A stretch of 64,000 bases of DNA, taken from an uncultured Prevotellaceae bacterium. GTDB taxonomy: Bacteria > Bacteroidota > Bacteroidia > Bacteroidales > Bacteroidaceae. Location of the stretch: contig ONDM01000012.1 in the NCBI GenBank assembly GCA_900316585.1, forward strand, positions 1 through 64,000, given 5' to 3'. Positions 55,712-63,600 of this stretch are shown here, in pieces (position 1 is the first letter of the stretch; every line of letters starts with the position of its first letter). The position numbers were made by a program, and so were the translations under genes. The notes under the pieces are model-generated. The model did no database searches. It was given only the letters and a program-made list of their open reading frames with translations, and was not told where the DNA came from.

Positions 55712-56005
55712 TTATTTCAACAAATCCACGACATCTTTGTCCAATAGCTTCAAACGCTCGAAGATGGGGGTAGAGTCGGCTATATGCTCGTTCCTCTTCA
55801 GGTTTACAGCAATGGTCAAAGCCACCATTCTCAGTTGCTTGTCGGCAACATTCTCACCATAGCGGCTCCTATAAAGATTCAGTTTTTCGTCGATCAACTT
55901 AGCTGCGTCACGATAAATCTGCTCATCAGACCTACGGATAGTGAGCGTGAAATTTTCGCCTGCAACTCTAAGTGTTATGTTAAATTTTTCGTCTGCCATG
56001 TTCAT
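55712..56005 (-). CDS. zapA: Cell division protein ZapA
   Basis: ZapA binds FtsZ and bundles its filaments at the division ring. The 97 residues show the N-terminal strand KFNITLRVAGENFTL, the helix EQIYRDAAKLIDEKLNLYR and the coiled-coil half with ALTIAVNLKRNEH. The start at 56005 is used, but 55999 (MADEKF) is equally plausible; an in-frame GTG at 56011 is not favoured. It lies 16 bp after the coiled-coil gene. Confidence 0.9.
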   Translation of the reverse strand: MNMADEKFNITLRVAGENFTLTIRRSDEQIYRDAAKLIDEKLNLYRSRYGENVADKQLRMVALTIAVNLKRNEHIADSTPIFERLKLLDKDVVDLLK

Positions 56006-56021
56006 TTGCACGTTTTACGAG

Positions 56022-56315
56022 TTAGGTATTCAGTAAAGCGATGCATTTGTCCACATCACGCACCAGTTTCGCTAATCTCTTCTTGGCATTATCCAAATCG
56101 GAATCGCTCACAGAGATTATCTTGGCCAATTTCAAATTGTCGTACTGTTTCTGAAGCTCCTCGTTTTTCATCTGCAGTTCTTTCAGGGCAGCATCTTTCT
56201 GATCCACCATATCATAGAGCTCTGCATTTTCCGCTTTCAGCTGGGTATATTTTTCCATCAGCATGCGGAAATGGGTCTCAAATATCTGCAGTTTCTTGGT
56301 TTCTTCTTGTGTCAT
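56022..56315 (-). CDS. Small coiled-coil protein upstream of zapA (97 residues)
   Basis: A soluble, almost wholly helical chain: TQEETKKLQIFETHFRMLME followed by KAENAELYDMVDQKD heptads. It is co-transcribed with zapA and precedes it by 16 bp. A ZapB-like division role is an inference from this position only. No named family is recognised. Confidence 0.8.
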   Translation of the reverse strand: MTQEETKKLQIFETHFRMLMEKYTQLKAENAELYDMVDQKDAALKELQMKNEELQKQYDNLKLAKIISVSDSDLDNAKKRLAKLVRDVDKCIALLNT

Positions 56316-56332
56316 AACAATTTAACTAGGGG

Positions 56333-56340
56333 CAAATGTA
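56333..56340 (-). promoter_or_regulatory. -7 promoter element of the zapA operon
   Basis: Minus strand reads TACATTTG, 18 nt before the start at 56315. Confidence 0.65.
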
Positions 56341-56374
56341 GTGATTTGCTGCTAATTGACCAAATTTTAGAGGC

Positions 56375-57010
56375 TTATTTTAAGCTTAGGTCATCGTCGG
56401 TCTGCTGAGGCTCTTTCTTTGCCAGCATGACGATGTTGTAAACGTATTCAGTTATCCAGTTCTGGCTGAAACCCAGATAGGACTGGCATCTTCTTACGTT
56501 GTTCACACTTTTGGCTACACCGGCATCCTTCCAGCTGTTGCTGGTCATGATTTCACTTACGGTCTTCATGGTCATGGTGTAAAGCTGCTTCTTGAAGATG
56601 CTTGGTAAACGGAATTTCCACTGCATCAGGTTGCCCATCAGCATCATCAGCTCCTGACTGAAAGCCTGGAATACGCCAAAATATTGTTTGATATCATTTA
56701 CATTGCGGCAGTTCTTCTTCACACTGCTGTCGATTTCCTTGAAAAAGTCATCTTTCAGCCCATAGATGTCCTGCAGCATTTTCTTGCACTTGTTCTTTTC
56801 TCCTAAACCTAATTTGTTGTTTACGGTAGGTATCTTGAGGGTCTGCTTGAACTTGCGCAAATCGGGCAAGATGGCCAGGTTTGTTACTCCTACCTGGGAA
56901 GCGATGATACACTGGTAATACACGCTGATGAGGCTCATGAAATCTTCCATGCCGCCTACGCGTGTTACAGGTTCTTCCTTCTTGCCGAATAATTTACTAA
57001 AGAATCCCAT
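56375..57010 (-). CDS. Conserved-looking cytoplasmic protein (211 residues), unknown function
   Basis: Starts MGFFSKLFGKKEEP, an N-terminus often seen in proteins that touch the membrane through an amphipathic helix. The rest is helical, with MLQDIYGLKDDFFKEIDSSV and a conserved-looking Trp/Tyr end (SQNWITEYVYNIVMLAKKEP). It is divergent from the YbjN/TPR gene at 57200, which starts with a similar MSIFDIFRQ segment, so the two may work together. Function is unknown. Confidence 0.78.
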   Translation of the reverse strand: MGFFSKLFGKKEEPVTRVGGMEDFMSLISVYYQCIIASQVGVTNLAILPDLRKFKQTLKIPTVNNKLGLGEKNKCKKMLQDIYGLKDDFFKEIDSSVKKNCRNVNDIKQYFGVFQAFSQELMMLMGNLMQWKFRLPSIFKKQLYTMTMKTVSEIMTSNSWKDAGVAKSVNNVRRCQSYLGFSQNWITEYVYNIVMLAKKEPQQTDDDLSLK

Positions 57011-57052
57011 TTATAATTCGAGTTTATTTTTCCTAAAATATAAAATACCGTG

Positions 57053-57060
57053 CAAAGTTA
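57053..57060 (-). promoter_or_regulatory. -7 promoter element of the 211-residue gene
   Basis: Minus strand reads TAACTTTG, 43 nt before the start at 57010. Confidence 0.65.
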
Positions 57061-57129
57061 CAATTTTCCTTGGATAAAGCCAAGATTTATTTGCCTTTCT
57101 TTTTATTTTCCTCTTTCTACTCAATTTCT

Positions 57130-57137
57130 TATCTTTG
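57130..57137 (+). promoter_or_regulatory. -7 promoter element of the YbjN/TPR gene
   Basis: TATCTTTG, about 63 nt before the start at 57200. Confidence 0.65.
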
Positions 57138-57199
57138 CAAACTGACATTTTCTTTCCATGGCACAGTTTGTGTAAGATACTCAGAAAGTAAGGATGATT

Positions 57200-59110
57200 A
57201 TGAGCATATTCGATATATTCAGACAAAATAAAAATACATCAGAAAAGTTACAAAAACGGGATGGTTCGCAGCATAAGACTATTGCAAATCAGTCTATTAC
57301 AGAAGTAGAGCCTGTTAAGGCGGAAGCAGAGAAAGCACCTGCTTCTGATTCTGTGATTGGCATACTGAAACGCCTGAACTGTGAATATAAGACAGAAGAA
57401 CGGGAACACTCTCTTTACATACTTTTCGATTATCAGGGTGGTCACTTCCGTATTGACGCATCCAAGCACAACGAAACTATATGTATAGAATTTCCTTTTA
57501 TTTACGACGTAGAGGCTGAGCAGATGAATCTGGTACGTACGCATTGCAATGAGATGAACTTCCGTGCCCGTTTCTCCAAGTTCCTCTATACGTATGACGA
57601 GGCGAAACATCGGATCTTCATCCATATCTTCACGGGCTTTAATTTACCGGAGGATGCGGAGGACGTGAATCAGGCTTTTAAGGCTATATTGGACAGTCAC
57701 TTTAACCTGCAGCGTGATTTTGTGGCTCAACTTGAGGCCAAGCTGAAGGACGTGGATACGAAACGGCCGATAGACCTGGAGGCTGAAAATGTGCATAACA
57801 GGAGGCTGCTTTACATGCTGAATGAGCAGGAGCTGATTCACCAGAAACTGTCCATGACAGCCAGAGCCAATTCCGGGAATCCTATTACTGTGGGTCAGGT
57901 TATTCAAGAGTTCTATGACGCTGAGCAGTATGTGGTATATGGTGAAATGAGGGTGGTGACCGACAGCCTTCTTATCCTGGATGGAATGGAACAGATTAAG
58001 AACTATTCTCTTCTGGCACCACTGTTGGAAGGTGAGGGTGCTGATGCCCGGCTGAAATGTGATGAGGCTACTTTGATTCTGAAAGGGCAGAATGATTCCC
58101 TTACCATTCAGGTTTCTGCCAAGGTGGATTCAGAGTCCTGTATCTACTTCCGTGTCAATGTCATGTGTCCGGGACTTCAGACTAATGCCCACAAGCAGAA
58201 AGGGGTGGGGATAGAATCCTATTCTTTCGTGGTGGCGTATGACAGGACATCGGAGGCAAACCATCAGGCTGAATTCAAGTACATGTGGGAGGATGCCAAG
58301 GAAAAGCTGAAAGCCAAGAACTTTGGAGAGATGACAGAGGAGCAGCGTATCATCTGTGACATGGAAGAGCAAAACTTGGCTATCGAATTCTATTGGGGTA
58401 AGAAATACTTTGAGGAAAAGCGGTTCTATGAGGCTCTGAAGCATCTGGAGTATATTTACCAGGAGCTGAATAATCATTTTCAGCAGTTGGACAAGGGGAT
58501 GCTGGACAAGTTCTACCATGTCTGCTTCCTGATAGGTTTCTGTTACAATGAAATGAAATTGTACCGGAAAGCCCATTTCTATCTGGACATTGTGTTCCAG
58601 TTCCATGGCTATCTGGAGACTACTGAATATGTGAACTGTTTGGTGAATTCGAAGGACTTCCGCGCTATTTATGTCATCAACGGTCTGCTAGACAATCTGC
58701 AGGCACAGGAGGCAGCTGCACAGCAGGCTTCCGAGGAAGAGGGCGAGGAGTATGGGAATCCGAATGAACAGGATCACAACTTCCTGGTGTTCCGTAATTT
58801 CCTACGTAGAAGAAAGGCATATGTGTTGATAGATGTCGGAAGACTGGATGATGCTGAGAAACTTTGTCAGGAACTTCTAAAAGAACCTATGAACGCTGAT
58901 TTTGCACTTGGTGAGCTGGCTTATATTCAAAGACTGAAACAAAACCAGTTAGTTACACCGGAGGCAGATCAAAGAGGTGCTGAGAACTCATTGGAGAAAG
59001 AAGAGGATGGCAAAACCGCGAGTAATTCAACGGAGGATTCCACTGCATCATCTGAGCAGCCGGAGGATAAAGCTAGCCAGTCATCAGATTCTTCTGACAA
59101 AGCAGAATAA
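57200..59110 (+). CDS. YbjN-like and TPR protein with acidic tail
   Basis: A 636-residue cytoplasmic protein. Residues about 45-150 resemble the YbjN fold (LNCEYKTEEREHSLYILFDY), a chaperone-like module; a second beta-rich part spans about 210-340. Residues 390-580 hold TPR-like helices (EEKRFYEALKHLEYIYQELN, then RLDDAEKLCQELLKEP). The last 50 residues are low-complexity Ser/Glu/Asp. An AAGGA sequence 5 nt before ATG 57200 favours this start over ATG 57194. This is one of the few Shine-Dalgarno-like sites in the window. It is divergent from the 211-residue gene. Function is unknown. Confidence 0.8.
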   Translation: MSIFDIFRQNKNTSEKLQKRDGSQHKTIANQSITEVEPVKAEAEKAPASDSVIGILKRLNCEYKTEEREHSLYILFDYQGGHFRIDASKHNETICIEFPFIYDVEAEQMNLVRTHCNEMNFRARFSKFLYTYDEAKHRIFIHIFTGFNLPEDAEDVNQAFKAILDSHFNLQRDFVAQLEAKLKDVDTKRPIDLEAENVHNRRLLYMLNEQELIHQKLSMTARANSGNPITVGQVIQEFYDAEQYVVYGEMRVVTDSLLILDGMEQIKNYSLLAPLLEGEGADARLKCDEATLILKGQNDSLTIQVSAKVDSESCIYFRVNVMCPGLQTNAHKQKGVGIESYSFVVAYDRTSEANHQAEFKYMWEDAKEKLKAKNFGEMTEEQRIICDMEEQNLAIEFYWGKKYFEEKRFYEALKHLEYIYQELNNHFQQLDKGMLDKFYHVCFLIGFCYNEMKLYRKAHFYLDIVFQFHGYLETTEYVNCLVNSKDFRAIYVINGLLDNLQAQEAAAQQASEEEGEEYGNPNEQDHNFLVFRNFLRRRKAYVLIDVGRLDDAEKLCQELLKEPMNADFALGELAYIQRLKQNQLVTPEADQRGAENSLEKEEDGKTASNSTEDSTASSEQPEDKASQSSDSSDKAE

Positions 59111-59126
59111 TATAGTAAAAAAGAAA

Positions 59127-59158
59127 TCCTGTCAGTTCAAGACCTGGCAGGACTTTTT
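59127..59158 (+). terminator. Terminator of the YbjN/TPR gene
   Basis: TCCTGTCAG (59127-59135) pairs with CTGGCAGGA (59144-59152), followed by C and five T residues. Confidence 0.85.
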
Positions 59159-59224
59159 GTTTATATTCTGTTCGTTTAACAAGGCTATGTTCGTTTCTTT
59201 TTAAGACTATAATGTCCTTCCTAA

Positions 59225-59319
59225 AGGATTAGTAATCTTCAGTCTCTAAGATTACTAATCTTCGGCCCTTAAGATTACTAATCTTCAGCCCCTAAGATTA
59301 CTAATCTTGTTGCCTTAAG
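59225..59319. repeat. Four tandem 23-bp near-palindromic repeats
   Basis: Units start at 59225, 59248, 59271 and 59294, and a partial fifth (AAG) closes the array. Each begins with AAGATTACTAATCTT (the first with GGATTAGTAATCTT), a 15-bp palindrome with a single central mismatch, followed by an 8-bp variable part such as CAGCCCCT. Units touch without spacers, so this is not a CRISPR array. Confidence 0.85.
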
Positions 59320-59333
59320 TTTAATACGCAAAC

Positions 59334-59366
59334 AAAAAATCCTGCCAATTTTAATTGACAGGATTT
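59334..59366 (-). terminator. Terminator of tRNA-His
   Basis: A 14-bp stem with one G-U pair (59337-59350 with 59353-59366), followed on the minus strand by T residues. Confidence 0.85.
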
Positions 59367-59372
59367 CTAGAG

Positions 59373-59447
59373 GGTGGATAGTCGGACTCGAACCGACGAC
59401 ATTCAGAACCACAATCTGACGCTCTAACCAACTGAACTATACCCACC
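59373..59447 (-). tRNA. tRNA-His (GTG)
   Basis: The cloverleaf is complete. Acceptor strands GTGGGTA and TATCCAC pair, and an extra 5' G (G-1) faces C73, the identity mark of tRNA-His. The D-arm has AGTTGGT and the T-arm GGTTCGAGTCC. The anticodon loop TTGTGGT carries GTG. CCA is not encoded. Confidence 0.96.
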
Positions 59448-59477
59448 ATCATGTTGGCTTTATTCTTGAAAGCGGTG

Positions 59478-59485
59478 CAAAGATA
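59478..59485 (-). promoter_or_regulatory. -7 promoter element of tRNA-His
   Basis: Minus strand reads TATCTTTG, 31 nt before the mature tRNA 5' end. Confidence 0.65.
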
Positions 59486-59523
59486 CGACAAATTTTGAAT
59501 TCGCCAAAACTTTGAACGCTTTT

Positions 59524-60405
59524 TTACTTGTAAAACTCCTTTTTGGCCGCAGAGAGCGTGTTCTTCATCAATGAGCAAATAGTCATAGGTCCCACACCTC
59601 CAGGAACCGGGCTGATGTAAGAGCATTTAGGAGCCACTTCATCAAACTTAACGTCACCACTCAAGCGGAATCCACTCTTTTTGGTGGCATCTGGTACACG
59701 GGTAGTACCTACGTCAATGACTACAGCACCTGGTTTTACCATGTCGGCCTTTACGTATCCTGGTTTACCCATGGCAACAATCAGAATGTCGGCCTGTCTG
59801 CACTCTTCTGTTATATTCTTGGAATGGCTGTGAAGGATGGTTACAGTGGCATCGCCAGGGTAGTGCTTCTGCATCATGAGAATAGCCATAGGTTTGCCCA
59901 CGATATTGCTTCGGCCCAAAACCACACATTTCTTTCCTTGAGTCTCTATGTTGTAATGCTTGAGCAACTCCAGAATACCATTAGGAGTAGCACTGACAAA
60001 ACAAGGAAGTCCGATACCCATTCGTCCTACGTTGATAGGGTGGAAACCATCTACATCTTTATGGTAATCAATAGCTTCAATAACTTTTTCTGCATCGATG
60101 TGCTCTGGAAGTGGAAGCTGGACAATGAAACCATCCACATCTTCATCGTGATTCAGTTCATCAACCTTAGCTAACAGTTCCTCTTCGGTTACATCGCTTT
60201 CAAAACGGATAAGTGTGGATTTAAAACCACACTCCCCACACGACTTTACTTTATTGGCTACGTAGGTTTCAGACCCACCATCGTGTCCTACAAGGATAGC
60301 TGCCAAGTGAGGGCGCTTGCCACCTGCTGCTACAATCTTTTCTACTTCTGCAGCAATCTCTTTCTTAATAGCTGCCGAAGTTGCCTTACCATCTAATAAT
60401 TCCAT
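59524..60405 (-). CDS. folD: Methylenetetrahydrofolate dehydrogenase/cyclohydrolase
   Basis: FolD converts 5,10-methylene-THF to 10-formyl-THF using NADP. The 293-residue protein has the usual length. The catalytic Lys lies in [15 protein letters not shown], the substrate loop is [15 protein letters not shown], and the dinucleotide-binding loop is [16 protein letters not shown]. It starts 3 bp after the ffh stop, so the two are co-transcribed. The product feeds purine synthesis. Confidence 0.95.
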   Translation of the reverse strand: MELLDGKATSAAIKKEIAAEVEKIVAAGGKRPHLAAILVGHDGGSETYVANKVKSCGECGFKSTLIRFESDVTEEELLAKVDELNHDEDVDGFIVQLPLPEHIDAEKVIEAIDYHKDVDGFHPINVGRMGIGLPCFVSATPNGILELLKHYNIETQGKKCVVLGRSNIVGKPMAILMMQKHYPGDATVTILHSHSKNITEECRQADILIVAMGKPGYVKADMVKPGAVVIDVGTTRVPDATKKSGFRLSGDVKFDEVAPKCSYISPVPGGVGPMTICSLMKNTLSAAKKEFYK

Positions 60406-60408
60406 ACC

Positions 60409-61779
60409 TTATTTCATTTTTGGCATGCCAGGCATGCCCATACCTTTCATTTTAGACATTTGACCCATCATGTTCTTCATGCCACTTCCAGTTACCATCT
60501 TCATCATCTTACGGGTCTGGTCAAACTGTTTGATGAGTCTGTTGACTTCCTGAATATTAGTTCCACTACCTTTGGCAATACGCATTTTGCGGCTTCCATT
60601 AAGTATCTCAGGATTAGTACGTTCTTTTGGAGTCATGGAGCGGATGATAGCTTCAATGCTCTTGAAGGCATTGTCATCCACATCAATGTCTTTCAATGCC
60701 TTTCCTACACCAGGAATCATAGCTGCAAGATCTTTCAGGTTACCCATTTTCTTAATCTGCTGAATCTGGTTCATGAAATCATTGAAGTCGAACTGGTTGC
60801 GCTGAATCTTTCTCTGCAGACGCTTGGCCTCTTCCTCGTCATATTGTTCTTGAGCTTTCTCTACCAGGGAAACGATATCGCCCATACCTAGGATACGGTC
60901 GGCCATACGTTCTGGGTGGAAAATATCGAGTGCCTCCATTTTCTCGCCCGTACCGACAAGTTTGATAGGCTTGTCCACAACGGTACGGATGGAAAGTGCC
61001 GCACCACCACGGGTGTCACCATCCAGCTTGGTCAGTACCACGCCATCGTAATCCAGACGCTCGTTGAATTCCTTTGCCGTGTTTACAGCATCTTGACCTG
61101 TCATGGCATCGACTACGAACAATGTCTCATCTGGTTGAGTTGCCTCCTTTATGGCTGCAATCTCGCGCATGAGTTCTTCGTCCACAGCCAAACGACCTGC
61201 AGTATCTATAATGACCGTATCGTATGCTTTGGCTCTAGCTTCTTGAATACCTTCCTGTGCAATCTTAACAGGGTCCTTGCTTTCCAGGTTCATGTAAACA
61301 GGAATGCCGATTTGCTCACCTAAGACACGCAACTGCTCGATAGCTGCAGGACGATAGACGTCACAGGCCACCAACAGAGGCTTGCGGCTCTTCTTGTTCT
61401 TCAGGAAAAGACCCAACTTTCCAGAAAGGGTTGTCTTACCAGCACCATTCAAACCTGCCATCAGGATTACAGAAGGATTGCCTATGGTGCCTTTAAGTTT
61501 CAGCTCAACGGCTTCACCACCCATGAGCTGAGCCAGCTCATCGTGAACAATCTTAACCATCAGCTGACTTGGCTTCACAGCTGTCAGCACGTTCTGACCC
61601 AATGCTTTTTTCTTAACAGTGTCAGTAAATGTTTTTGCAACTTTATAGTTAACATCGGCATCGAGCAGTGCCTTTCGCACATCCTTCAATGTCTCTGCTA
61701 CATTGATTTCAGTAATCTTGCCTTCACCTTTCAGTATCTTGAAGGAACGCTCTAATCTTTCACTTAGATTATCAAACAT
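60409..61779 (-). CDS. ffh: Signal recognition particle protein Ffh
   Basis: Ffh binds signal sequences of nascent membrane proteins and, with 4.5S RNA and FtsY, brings ribosomes to the membrane. The 456 residues comprise the N domain (1-85), the G domain with GLNGAGKTTLSGKL, DTAGRLAVDEELM and TKLDGDTRGGAAL, and the methionine-rich M domain (300-456) with the RNA-binding GSGTNIQEVNRLIKQF. The C-terminus is GMPGMPKMK. It leads the ffh-folD operon. Confidence 0.96.
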   Translation of the reverse strand: MFDNLSERLERSFKILKGEGKITEINVAETLKDVRKALLDADVNYKVAKTFTDTVKKKALGQNVLTAVKPSQLMVKIVHDELAQLMGGEAVELKLKGTIGNPSVILMAGLNGAGKTTLSGKLGLFLKNKKSRKPLLVACDVYRPAAIEQLRVLGEQIGIPVYMNLESKDPVKIAQEGIQEARAKAYDTVIIDTAGRLAVDEELMREIAAIKEATQPDETLFVVDAMTGQDAVNTAKEFNERLDYDGVVLTKLDGDTRGGAALSIRTVVDKPIKLVGTGEKMEALDIFHPERMADRILGMGDIVSLVEKAQEQYDEEEAKRLQRKIQRNQFDFNDFMNQIQQIKKMGNLKDLAAMIPGVGKALKDIDVDDNAFKSIEAIIRSMTPKERTNPEILNGSRKMRIAKGSGTNIQEVNRLIKQFDQTRKMMKMVTGSGMKNMMGQMSKMKGMGMPGMPKMK

Positions 61780-61805
61780 AAATACAGTTTTTTCAAATTT
61801 GGATG

Positions 61806-61813
61806 CAAAGATA
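61806..61813 (-). promoter_or_regulatory. -7 promoter element of the ffh-folD operon
   Basis: Minus strand reads TATCTTTG, about 27 nt before the start at 61779. Confidence 0.7.
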
Positions 61814-61962
61814 ACACAAACTTTGTGCCGAATAAAATTATTTCTTTAAAATTCTATTCATTTCGCATCATATAATAAGGTATAACAGGTGGAAATCGCC
61901 TAAATTTCATACAGAAATGTGATTTATTTCTTAAAAATCCTTTAAAAGTCAAAAATTATCCC

Positions 61963-61970
61963 CATCTTTG
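61963..61970 (+). promoter_or_regulatory. Probable -7 element of the FadL-like gene
   Basis: CATCTTTG differs from TAnnTTTG only in the first base and lies 30 nt before the ATG at 62000. Confidence 0.45.
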
Positions 61971-61999
61971 CAGGCGAATTGGATAAAAAAAACGACAAA

Positions 62000-63454
62000 A
62001 TGAAGAAAATCTTACTTACAGCTACCTTTTTAGTAGCTTTGGCAAGTTCAGCATTCGCTGGTGGTATTCTTACCAACACTAATCAGAATATAACTTTTTT
62101 ACGCATGTTGGCGCGTGATGGCGCAATCGGTATAGATGGTGTCTATTCAAACCCAGCCGGTGTGGCTTTCTTGGATCCAGGTTTCCATATTTCATTGAAC
62201 TGGCAGAGTGCATGGCAGACACGTACAATTACAACTACTAATCCATTGTTTGCATTAGGTGTAAAGAATAATGGTGCTGTTACAAAAACATTTAAGGGTA
62301 ATGCAAGGGCTCCGTTTATACCTTCTATCCAGGCTGCCTATAATACAGATAAATGGTCTTTCCAGTTTGGCTTTGCCGTTTCCGGTGGAGGAGGAAAATG
62401 TGAATTTGATGATGGACTAGGTTCATTTGAAGGAGCTGTAGCTCAGATTGCGTATGCTTTGAAACCTTTCGGTGTTACGGGCTATGACATGAGCAGCATG
62501 CTCCAAGGTGACCAGTTCTACTTCGGTTTCACTTTAGGTGCAGCTTATAAGTTGACAGACAATCTTTCTATATATGGTGGTCTTCGTGCTCTTTACGGAA
62601 CTGCAAGCTATAAGGCTAAGATAGAGAATATTATGGTACATGAAGGAACTACCTTGGTTCCATTAGGAGGATTCTTGGATGGCATTAATGAAGGCTATGC
62701 AAAATTGAAACAGATGTATGAAATGTATGGAGATGCAATAGGCCCAGAGAATGTAGCTAAATATATGGCTCTTAAAGCTGCCATGCCTCAGATTGAAAAA
62801 CTGGAAGTTTATCGAAACGGTGTAAACCTTCAGTCAGACCAGACAGGTTTTGGCATTGCACCAATCGTCGGCATCGATTATAAGACTGGTAAGTTCAATT
62901 TTGCAGCAAAATATGAGTTCAGAACCCATATGGGCATGAAGAACAAGAGTACCTTGACAGAGGCAATCGCTGTGGAGGCTGCAAATCAGTTCCTGGATGG
63001 TACTACTATCCGTGAGGATTCTCCAGCTCTTTTGACTGTAGGTGCTGAGTACAGCATCCTTCCAAATCTGCGTGTAGATGCTGGCTATCATCATTTTTAT
63101 GATAAGCAGGCTGCCAAATATGGTGATAAGCAGAATTTGCTCAATGGTGGTACCAATGAGTATCTGGGTGGTATAGAGTACGATGCTACAGACAAACTGA
63201 CAGTGAGCGGTGGTTTCCAGATTACCAAGTATGGTCTCTCCGATGATTATATGAACGATATTTCATTTGTAGTAAATTCATGGACCTTTGGTTTTGGTGC
63301 CAAATATAAGTTCAATGACAAGATTGCCTTGAACGTGGCTTATTTCCAGACCAATTATGGTGATTATAACACTGCAGCATCTTCAGTAGGAGTGCAGAAT
63401 TCTTTTACCCGTACCAACTATGTAGTAGGTGCAGGTGTAGACTTCACATTCTAA
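62000..63454 (+). CDS. OmpP1/FadL-family outer-membrane transport protein
   Basis: A 484-residue outer-membrane barrel for uptake of hydrophobic molecules such as fatty acids. Signal peptide (MKKILLTATFLVALASSAFA), then the FadL signature GAIGIDGVYSNPAGVAFLD, a helical insertion (about 220-260, KLKQMYEMYGDAIG), and a C-terminal strand ending GAGVDFTF with the terminal Phe used for barrel assembly. ATG 62000 starts the signal peptide, and an in-frame TTG at 61979 is close to the promoter and not favoured. It is monocistronic with a strong terminator. Confidence 0.9.
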   Translation: MKKILLTATFLVALASSAFAGGILTNTNQNITFLRMLARDGAIGIDGVYSNPAGVAFLDPGFHISLNWQSAWQTRTITTTNPLFALGVKNNGAVTKTFKGNARAPFIPSIQAAYNTDKWSFQFGFAVSGGGGKCEFDDGLGSFEGAVAQIAYALKPFGVTGYDMSSMLQGDQFYFGFTLGAAYKLTDNLSIYGGLRALYGTASYKAKIENIMVHEGTTLVPLGGFLDGINEGYAKLKQMYEMYGDAIGPENVAKYMALKAAMPQIEKLEVYRNGVNLQSDQTGFGIAPIVGIDYKTGKFNFAAKYEFRTHMGMKNKSTLTEAIAVEAANQFLDGTTIREDSPALLTVGAEYSILPNLRVDAGYHHFYDKQAAKYGDKQNLLNGGTNEYLGGIEYDATDKLTVSGGFQITKYGLSDDYMNDISFVVNSWTFGFGAKYKFNDKIALNVAYFQTNYGDYNTAASSVGVQNSFTRTNYVVGAGVDFTF

Positions 63455-63478
63455 AGGTTTTGCAACAAGCATATTTGG

Positions 63479-63519
63479 AACCGGCACAAGGTGATTTTTT
63501 CTCCTTGTGCCGGTTTTTT
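63479..63519 (+). terminator. Terminator of the FadL-like gene
   Basis: A perfect 13-bp stem (63479-63491 with 63503-63515) and a T run. Confidence 0.9.
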
Positions 63520-63543
63520 CTTGTGCAATTCGGAAAATACACT

Positions 63544-63551
63544 TACATTTG
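63544..63551 (+). promoter_or_regulatory. -7 promoter element of the queuosine-precursor transporter gene
   Basis: TACATTTG, 49 nt before the ATG at 63601. Transcription should begin near 63557, just upstream of the pseudoknot. Confidence 0.65.
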
Positions 63552-63566
63552 CAGCCGATTAAAGTC

Positions 63567-63596
63567 CGTGTGCTTGAACACCACGTAAAAAACAAG
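63567..63596 (+). promoter_or_regulatory. Candidate class-I preQ1 riboswitch
   Basis: The short leader can form an H-type pseudoknot like preQ1-I. P1 is CGTG (63567-63570) with CACG (63582-63585), and P2 is CTTG (63573-63576) with CAAG (63593-63596). Loop 2 is AACAC, whose last C (63581) sits where the ligand-pairing C of the Bacillus riboswitch lies. Loop 3 is TAAAAAA, matching the A-rich loop of the class. P2 ends 4 nt before the start codon, so ligand binding would block translation initiation. P1 has only 4 bp, shorter than usual. The downstream gene encodes a queuosine-precursor transporter, which supports the call. Confidence 0.72.
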
Positions 63597-63600
63597 AATT

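Noticed and set aside
59225..59319. Possible CRISPR array
   Set aside because: The 23-bp units follow each other without 30-40 bp spacers, the variable part is only 8 bp and there are no cas genes.
61814..61962. Hidden gene between ffh and the FadL-like gene
   Set aside because: No frame of useful length and no stem-loop; it looks like plain intergenic DNA.
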